NCBI GenBank assembly: GCA_023105745.1
Contig: JALGQZ010000001.1
Span: 48,793,662 to 48,857,661 of the forward strand
Reading direction: 5' to 3'
DNA: 64,000 nt
Source of the DNA: Austropuccinia psidii
Lineage: Eukaryota; Basidiomycota; Pucciniomycetes; Pucciniales; Sphaerophragmiaceae
Below the pieces are notes generated by a model. That model ran no database searches. It saw only the letters and a program-made list of their open reading frames with translations, and was not told the DNA's origin. Position numbers and translations under genes: made by a program. Shown piece by piece: positions 56,560 to 64,000 of the stretch (position 1 is the stretch's first letter; each line of letters begins with the position of its first letter).

Positions 56560-57341
56560 TAATTATTATTTCTTAAAGAAAAAAAATTCAAAACTTAATA
56601 AATAAATATTTTTTTGACTATTTTTAAACTTTTCTGTATTCTTGACATAGTTTTCCATAAATTACTTTATAGCTACTTTACTCAATAATTTGAGCAATTA
56701 TTGAATTTTTATAGTTATTTCATTCTGATAAAATAACTTAAATTCAAATTCTACTTTCATCTACTGGAAAGTTCTTCTGAGTCTGGCATTCCAGCGTCAA
56801 GAGTTGAAATTCAAACTAGCCCAAGATTGTGAGCCTTGAAGTATACTTTATATACTGAAATAGGAAACACTTAATATTATAATAAATTCTCAACTATGCA
56901 TAACCCATTAGTCATGCATATACCCCATATTCATCATTTTTTATTTAATAAAAGATAAATAAAATTTGTTTTTGTAATTAAATCCACAGATTTAAGGCCA
57001 GATTTGGATTCTACACAAAATTTCACATAGGGTAGCTCCATAGAGTGAGTAAGCTTAGATTAACTCTGAGGTGTTAATATTGAAAATAAATCAACACCAC
57101 ATAAAAGAATTGTGAAGATGTTTGTTTTTTTCTCATTTTCATGCCAAAATCATTGTAATTTCAGAAATTACATGATACATATACACTAAGAATAGTGTTA
57201 CGCATGCTTGTGGCACTTAATATAACAGTATTTTAAAATACAGTTTGGTTACACCCATAGTGGATATCAGTATTTGAGCCTTAATTACTATTTTTGATGT
57301 GAAAATAGCTAAGGTGGACAAAAGACTTCAAAGAGAGCCAA

Positions 57342-59275
57342 TGTGGGATACTCTGTGTGGGACAAATGGAGAAGTACCTGGAAGGGAAATTAAAAGAAAT
57401 TTTTTTGAATTGCTTTTATGACTTGTAATACTTTCTCTGCTTGTGTGCTAGAATAATCTAGACTGCCCTTCCCAATATTGCTGAATTATCTTGACTTAAG
57501 CTCCAAAGCCAATTTAATTAGTTGATGGTGGCTGAATTAGAAAAGTCTATCGAAAAGACTCTAGAACACTTTGATTGATTCTTGAAAAGAGTTATTTAAA
57601 GCTTTGAAAAAAATCAACATTATCACAATCCAGAAGTATGGGTGGATCCCACCAATAAGTACTACAACAAGCTCAAAATATGAGATAATATTGAAACAAA
57701 CAGAAATTGCTAACATTATAAGGTGATTTCATAAGTACTGGGGGATTTTTCTAGTTTTTTGATTTTGTTAAACGTTTTTAGGATGATTTGGGATAAAACT
57801 AATTTTAATTTTAAATAACTAAGATGAAACTATTGAAAAACAGTTACAAGTATTGATAGATTTATAATCAGTATAAAGGTGACTGAATATGGTATGGGTA
57901 CTTTTTTGATAGACTAATTTTAATAATAACACTACCAATAATGATATGATTATTTAATTTGATGTTTTTAGCTTAGAAACTAATTTCTTTGACTGTTAAC
58001 TAATACTTGTTTATAAATCACTAAGACTATACTACTAATAAAAGCTATCCTTTTCAAATGGCGGGGCATTTTACCCCAAAATAAATATCATTATTATAAA
58101 ACTATTTTTATCATGTCAAGGGGACTTTCCTCCTTATTATGTATTAATATGATAAAAGTTATTTTTTTCTTAATAAACAGGCCTTTTCCCCAATGTTAGA
58201 TATTTTCTTTTGCTAGATTAACCTATTAGTAAGGGATGAGCTCTGGAAGAAATAAATCAAATTAAATTTCCAGAAGAAGCATGAGGTTTGAAAAATATAA
58301 ATTTGAATCATTTATACTCTTCAGGGTTAGTGTTGGTGAGGAAAAATTCCATCTTGAATTCATGCTAACTTGTGGTTTAATATTGATTCAACCTTTTAAA
58401 ACGTTCCTGGGTGTTCTCTTTTTCCTTGGGGTTGAATTGTGGTCTTTGTTCTAGTGTTTTATATTGAATATTTAATTTTAGATATTAATTTTGAATATGC
58501 ATATGATTCTCTTGTTCTGTTTTGAATAAATCATTTTTATTTCTTCAATTTCCCTACTATGAATATTCACTTAGTGCCTTTATACCATATAATGATAACA
58601 CTTCTCTTGCTTATCAATGGAATCTTACTCATTCATATCACCTGTTACCAACCAGTAAGAAAAGCCTTTCACCTATAATACCAAAGTATTATGCAATACA
58701 AATGGGTCATACATACCCTATGCCACAATTTTAATGTACTTTAGATTAATTTATTTCCCTACCTTGAATTAACTATGATAAAGTATTGATACCATCTTTC
58801 CCTCTCCTTTAAGATATTAAGCCCCCATTTCTAACCAAACCTCCCTAAAGTGATTTAAATTAACCTTTCCTCATAATATGAATGAAATCAAATGATAACT
58901 CTGACATAAAATATATTTTCATGCATCATCATTATAGCTAAGAATCTTTGTGCTGTAGTAATGATTTTCTACCAACCTAAAATTATTAAAAAATTGAAAA
59001 TTAAAATAAATACAAAAAAATTGAACATGTTTATAATTTTGGGTAAACCAATTCTTCATAATTTGTAGTATTGGATGGTACATTGGGGTGTCACAGTATA
59101 AGCAGCAGTTTTTATTATCCACTTATGAGTTATTTTAGCTTAGAATTGTTTTGAAATTAAGGCATTATACACTTAGGTTAGAGAAAAATAGTTCCTCAAA
59201 TCAAATCAACAATTTTTCAAAGCCAAAAAAAAATTGAATTTATGGTCCATTAAGCCAAAATGGTCTAGGAATACC
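57342..59275. mobile_element. Insertion 1 in the right-hand D LTR (unclassified)
   Basis: Starts TGTGGGATACTCTG; its first 270 bp resemble 44245-44520. GCCAA occurs on both sides (57337-57341 and 59254-59258), a possible TSD. One 70-codon frame (58522-58734) has no motif. The remainder is A+T-rich and unassigned. Confidence 0.4.
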
Positions 59276-59675
59276 AAAAACGGGTACCCAGCTTTTGAGG
59301 CATCTGAGGTGTGGACTTATCTAAAGCATGGATCCATGGCTCATAATGGCCAAATTAGTATATCAAAGCCTTTGAGCATCTTTTTTACCAAGTTAAATTC
59401 CCATAAAATCATAAAAAAATAACAAATATTCTGCTTTTTAGATGTGACGAGGAGGTAATGAGAAATTCTGACTCCTGAAACAATGTAAATCCTTAATTAT
59501 TTTCCATGGGTAAGCCTCAAAAGATTAATTAAAGGCCTTTTTGGAATATTATCCATGAATTTACCTCATGGAAACCTGCTATCACTGTGCTATTTTTATT
59601 TCCATTTACAAATAAGGTGAAAAATTCAAAAATTGATTAAAAATACAACCATTAATGAATATTTCTAAATTCAAC

Positions 59676-60385
59676 TGGTCAGAGTTCTGGAGTTTCTCAA
59701 ATAGTATGGTGTAATGGCAAGATACAACATTTCACTTTATATCCCCAAGATGGCTCTAGTGGAGACCTTTTCAGTCTCTCCATGTCAATGCAAATATCCC
59801 AAGAAACGTTCCATATTATTAAATCACTAAATGGAAGAGCTATTTCAAAATTAACTTTTTATTATCAAACCTCCACTGAGAATGGGTCTAATTATACATG
59901 AATTCTATTGGCTCTTCAAAATGACATTTAAAAAACTTCAGACTTCACTATATGAATTTTGATTTGATCTTCAAAATTCAACATTAAAAACTATTTCTGG
60001 GAGCCTTAATAAATTTCTTCATTTGAAAATTAGAATTATAAAGTACATTTTAAATAAATTCAAACAATATTGGATATAGCTTTGATTAATAATTCCTATT
60101 TCAAATACTGCTTTTAAACAGCCTGCTAAATTGAAAAGATTACAAGTTGGATTTTTTTTCAAATTATTCCAAAAAAATAAATATTGCATCTGAAAAATGT
60201 TTATGGATTTCTTTTAAAAAATTAAGTATTTTAATTCATCATATTACTCCATGACAATTTCAAAAGCTTTATCTTCTCCCACATCTTGAAAAATTGTTTA
60301 TTATTGATCAAATCCCGTACATTTTTAAGGGCTGGAAGATCATTTACTTAATAAAAGAAGAAGAATTATGACTTCATAATTAAAA
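59676..60385. mobile_element. Insertion 2 in the right-hand D LTR (unclassified)
   Basis: About 710 bp with no similarity to D LTRs. 59690-59900 on the plus strand reads a protein-like but broken stretch (SMQISQETFHIIKSLNGRAI, TFYYQTSTENGSN). Neither termini nor TSD are clear. Confidence 0.35.
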
Positions 60386-60924
60386 TTGAAAGTTTGACTT
60401 GAACTCCACTTTTGATTCCTACAAGTGAAACAGTTAATCTTCAAAATTTACAGAAAACAAAATCCGTGATGGAATTTCCAATAAAATTTAAAGGTTTTCA
60501 AAATTAATCTTCATATTGAAATGAAAGAATATTGACAACTATTGATCCTTTAATTCTCAACCATAACTGGGTTTGTATTTATTCAAAATGACTTAACTGA
60601 GTAATTATAATAATCTTATGTGACATTAGGTGATTTAAAACATAACCCACAAATGATTAATGGTTCCTCACCAATTTTGATTTCAGTTTGTCCCATGGAA
60701 AGCATCTTTGAGCTGTTATTGAATAAAAGAGGCTTCCTATTGTTGTTTTTTCCAAATCATATTATAATCAAATCATATCTTTGGTACCAAGAAGGAAGTA
60801 TTACTGGATTATTTGCTTAAGTGTTTTAAATCTTTCCAAATCAATCAGAAGGACATGGAATAATGAAAATCTACAATTTTTAGTAGTTCTTAACTATTTT
60901 ATTGTTGAAAAATATTTATGAAAC

Positions 60925-62683
60925 TGTAAGGTGTGGATATGAAACTTCTATTAAAAATCAAGTACTTTTCCTGTCCTCCAAATTTTTATAAGGTAGAATA
61001 TGATTAAAAACATCAAAATTTAACATTTTGAAGAGAAAAAATACCAAATTTATTGTGTTTAACTTTATAATTATAAAACAATAATATTATAAACATTCAT
61101 AGTTTTACTAAAAATGAAAGTGTATCCAAAAATACTTTATAAGAGATATTTAAGGCTACAAAAGAAATATCTTCAAGCACAATTTCAATTGGAATTAATT
61201 GAGCAAAGAACTGCAGGCAGCTAATATAAGAACAAAGTATTTGAAAATATTCTTTAAAAGAAAACATGCCTAAAATTTACCAATGTGAATTTGGAAACAA
61301 AGTGACAAAATTAACAGTGATAAAAGATGCTTTATTTCACTAATGGGATGGTTCAAGGGTAAAATGATTATAAAATGCTTTTCCATGTGTGGGAATGGTT
61401 TAAAATTATTTAAGAAATGTGGTGGGAATGCTTTATTGATTGGTTTAACAGTTTTCAAACTAATTGTAAAAGGAAAAGATTGTAACATGAAGAGGAAAGT
61501 GGGGAAACAAACAGATTCTTTGATAGCCACCAATTTCATTACTCCAAAAGTATGATTTACTCTCTTCATTCGTGGAAAATACTCTGAAAACAGAAAATCC
61601 AATTATTGCATCATTGAACCCTGGTTTAGACGAAAGAGTGCTGGTGTTAGCCATTTTAGACTCTTAAATCAGCCATTGCTATAGTAATACCTGGTTTCAG
61701 ACATTTGAAACATTTCAAGATGTGTGTAGGAGACATCAAAACCAGCTAAAAACGCTTTTAATAATATTAGCTCAACTTGAGGGTAGTTTTACCCTCTTGG
61801 AAACAGTTAAAACTGTCCTTGTTGGTATCAAAACCTCATCATAAACTGAGTCACAGACCCTGTGATTCAAGTACAGGACAACAGTGATGAAATTTTGCAT
61901 GAATTTTGACAACCCATGCCTTTCAGAAAGGAATTTGGGGGATTCTGGTACCTTGGAGCAAAGATTCCTTCTCCCCCCAGAATTTATCTTTCCAATTTAT
62001 TTTCTCATTAATTCCTCATCATTTATTATACTTGTAATTTATATATGTAATTAACTAAAGTCTCTAAATTAAACAACTGCAATAATTGATACGTCATATG
62101 TAATTCAAAGCTCACTTAAGTAATACATGCACAAAGTTTGACTTTTCAATTGAAAATAATTCAATTCCTCACAGCTTCTAAGCTACACACCATATGTCAA
62201 TTGGTTTAAAAAAACTTGATGGTTAACACCACATGTGGTGTGAATTAAATAAAGGTTTTGAGGATTCTCAATTTCTTTACAGAAAATAATAAAAACTTCA
62301 TTTAAGTTTATTTAGAGTTGAGTTACAGAAATTTTACCCAGAGGTGACCCCACCTTATTTTGTATGAGAAATCCAATGGTGAAATAATTTCAATATTTTT
62401 TTTATTGGATAAAAAGCTATAATAATTTTCATTCAACCTTTTTCCAAAAATATTTTAATTTTAATATTTTTGTTGAAAATTCATTTTTACTTCATTTTTT
62501 CAAGTCAAAAGGTGTGTCCACAAATTTAAATTATAATTAAAATCTTAATTTTATATCTGAAATTTATATTTATATTTTAATTTTTGTTTTTTATAATATA
62601 AATCAATTTATTTGATTTAGAATTATATCACCTTTTATTCTTTGTGGTCTTTTGGGTATTTAAAAATACCTCTAAGGCTCACA
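60925..62683 (-). repeat. Repeat B, full-length LTR-like copy (1759 bp)
   Basis: Plus-strand ends TGTAAGGTGTGG and CTAAGGCTCACA match D LTR tips for about 22 and 45 bp, while the interior is unrelated to D. 61690-62683 is shared, inverted, with 2250-3265. It contains the 16-bp palindrome (62226-62241) and the GGTATCAAAACCTCATCA block (61832-61849) found near 3130. The flanking 5-mers gaaac and aaaat do not match. An LTR of a D-related family is the best reading. Confidence 0.6.
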
Positions 62684-63103
62684 AAAATGATTTTGATCTC
62701 TTAAATCCACCATTAATACGTCAAATCACTCTACCAGTTCATTTCAAGGTATTTTTGCAGTATTAATGGGTGAGTTTATTTAATTTTTAAATTCTTTCTA
62801 TTAATACTTTTCTTCAACAATTTTCTTTATGATTATTCTTGTAAGAGATCATTATATATTAAAATAATTGACATTATTTTCAGAAGAAGTTTGATTATTA
62901 AATAGTTCTTGTAATTGATTATTGTAGAAAATTACTTCTTCTTAATATAATCACTAGTAGTGTATAACATGTACAAGGAATAATTCAGTACTTAGCTATT
63001 GAATTGTGGTTATGATAAATTCATTAATTATATTTCATAAGAACAGTCATACTAATCTTGATTAATAGTAAAATTATCCACAGTTTCATAGACACATCTT
63101 ACA

Positions 63104-64000
63104 AAGACCAAGCAGTTTAATTTAAAAAGTGCCCCTTAAAGGTTCCAGAGGAATTCAAGCCATGTCTTGGTCAGATTTATTTTTAATTAATGTAAAATGA
63201 CATTCAAAAGAAGTTGAAGAAACTACTTTATCCAATCAAGTGGATCTGGAACAGGAAATTCAATTCATAAATCAAAAAGACAAGAGTGTCAGCACAGAGG
63301 AGAGGCACAAAGAGAAAATGCCAGAACATCCATGAGCTACCAAAGTTCAGTTGGCAACTTTAAAGCTTTTATTGAGAGTCCACAGTATGACATAACTGCT
63401 ATTCCTATTGGTAGATCTGAATAACTGCCAACAAGCCAAAGTAGAGATATACTAGCCTCAGTTCCAGAAATGGGTGATGGAAACAAAGAAGAAGGAGTGG
63501 GAACTTCTTCCCAGCCTTTGGATAGGAAAAATAAACTCCTACCTTCAATTAAAGAAGCTTGTGTGTCCCAAAAATGCAAAACATCTTCTGAAAGGTTGGA
63601 CACCAATTTCTTGCAAAGGACAAGTCCAAAAGATAAAAGCTTGGTTGAAAAACAAAATCCTGTTATCAGAGGATTAGAAGAAAGATTTTTCCACAAAGAA
63701 GGACAACATCCCTGTGGAGGCTCCCAAAGCCTGCAAATGCAATAATCTTCCACCACAAGTACGAAATACAGTCAAGAAATCCCAGAAGAACAACCAGAAG
63801 GGCAAGAAAAAGCCAAAGACAAATGGACAAGCCCTACCCTCATAGATACAGAACTCCAAAGAAGGAAAACACAGCCATGGACAATGTGTTCAATATTGCA
63901 AGAACTCTGATGGAATTCAAAAACAAAGAGGAGAAAAGAATGAATCAATCCTTTTAAAAGAAATGGACCTTGTAAATCTTTTATCTAATGTTGAGACTTT
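63104..64000 (+). pseudogene. Family D-type gag N-terminal region, running off the window
   Basis: After the LTR, the open frame 63470-63745 (EGVGTSSQPLDRKNKLLPSI, FLQRTSPKDKSLVEK) is Ser/Lys-rich and low-complexity. It is followed in other frames by KSQRQMDKPYPHRYRTPKKE and NVFNIARTLMEFKNKEEKRM (about 63880-63945), the same order as the gag N-terminus of element D on the minus strand near 34130-34860. No PBS-like TGGGGG follows the LTR directly, suggesting a deletion. Capsid and pol would lie beyond 64000. Confidence 0.7.

Larger units (their letters stand above)
56828..63103 (+). repeat. Family D LTR interrupted three times; 5' LTR of an element leaving the window
   Basis: TGTGAGCCTTGAAG at 56828 to CACATCTTACA at 63103. 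D LTR homology is found at 56828-57341, about 59276-59675, about 60386-60924 and 62684-63103, in the right order and orientation, adding to about 1.9 kb. The gaps are the three insertions listed separately. D-type gag follows immediately, so this is a 5' LTR. Confidence 0.8.

Overview
The window is A+T-rich nuclear DNA from a filamentous basidiomycete, almost certainly a rust fungus (Pucciniales). From memory, the polyproteins closely resemble the Ty3/Gypsy elements that fill the roughly 1-Gb genome of the myrtle rust Austropuccinia psidii. That species call is recognition, not a database result. About nine tenths of the window is LTR retrotransposon. I separate these families by their ends. 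Family A has 1.44-kb LTRs starting TGTCAGYCTG. Family C has 0.76-kb LTRs starting TGTAACAACC and an antisense extra gene. Family D has 1.9-kb LTRs running TGTGAGCC to CTTACA. Repeat B is LTR-like and shares its tips with D.

Layout, left to right. 1-2249: minus-strand A copy (A2), cut by a repeat B fragment (2250-3265). 3266-12773: nearly complete plus-strand A element (A1) with clipped 5' LTR, PBS, leader intron, gag, protease, RT, RNase H, integrase, chromodomain-like tail, PPT and 3' LTR. 12774-13563: inverted partial A LTR. 13564-15253: truncated D LTR. 15277-39818: a nest in which an old C-like LTR was split by a minus-strand D element (15361-39253, TSD ttata); D pol was split by a plus-strand C element (20222-32287, TSD gaaat/ggaat); the C 3' LTR holds a solo D LTR (30204-32113, TSD tattt); and the D 5' LTR holds another inverted solo D LTR (37198-39100, TSD tactc).

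40380-44400 is a fossil A-like gag/pol split by a solo A-like LTR (TSD aaata). 46086-48775 is a D LTR carrying a solo C LTR (TSD gtgta). About 49-52.3 kb is the only host-like island: a spliced coiled-coil protein gene (50286-51134, minus) and a possible small spliced gene (51560-51945, minus). 55220-56559 is a fold-back/MULE-like DNA element with a 9-bp TSD. 56828-63103 is a plus-strand D LTR interrupted three times, followed at 63104 by the start of a D-type gag that runs off the window.

No element looks autonomous: A1 has lost the second Asp of the RT YxDD box and the first integrase Asp, D has lost protease and RT catalytic residues, and C carries many nonsense codons and frameshifts. The parts most worth follow-up are the antisense cysteine-cluster ORF in C, the overlapping frames in the A gag region, the leader intron of A, and the host gene island.
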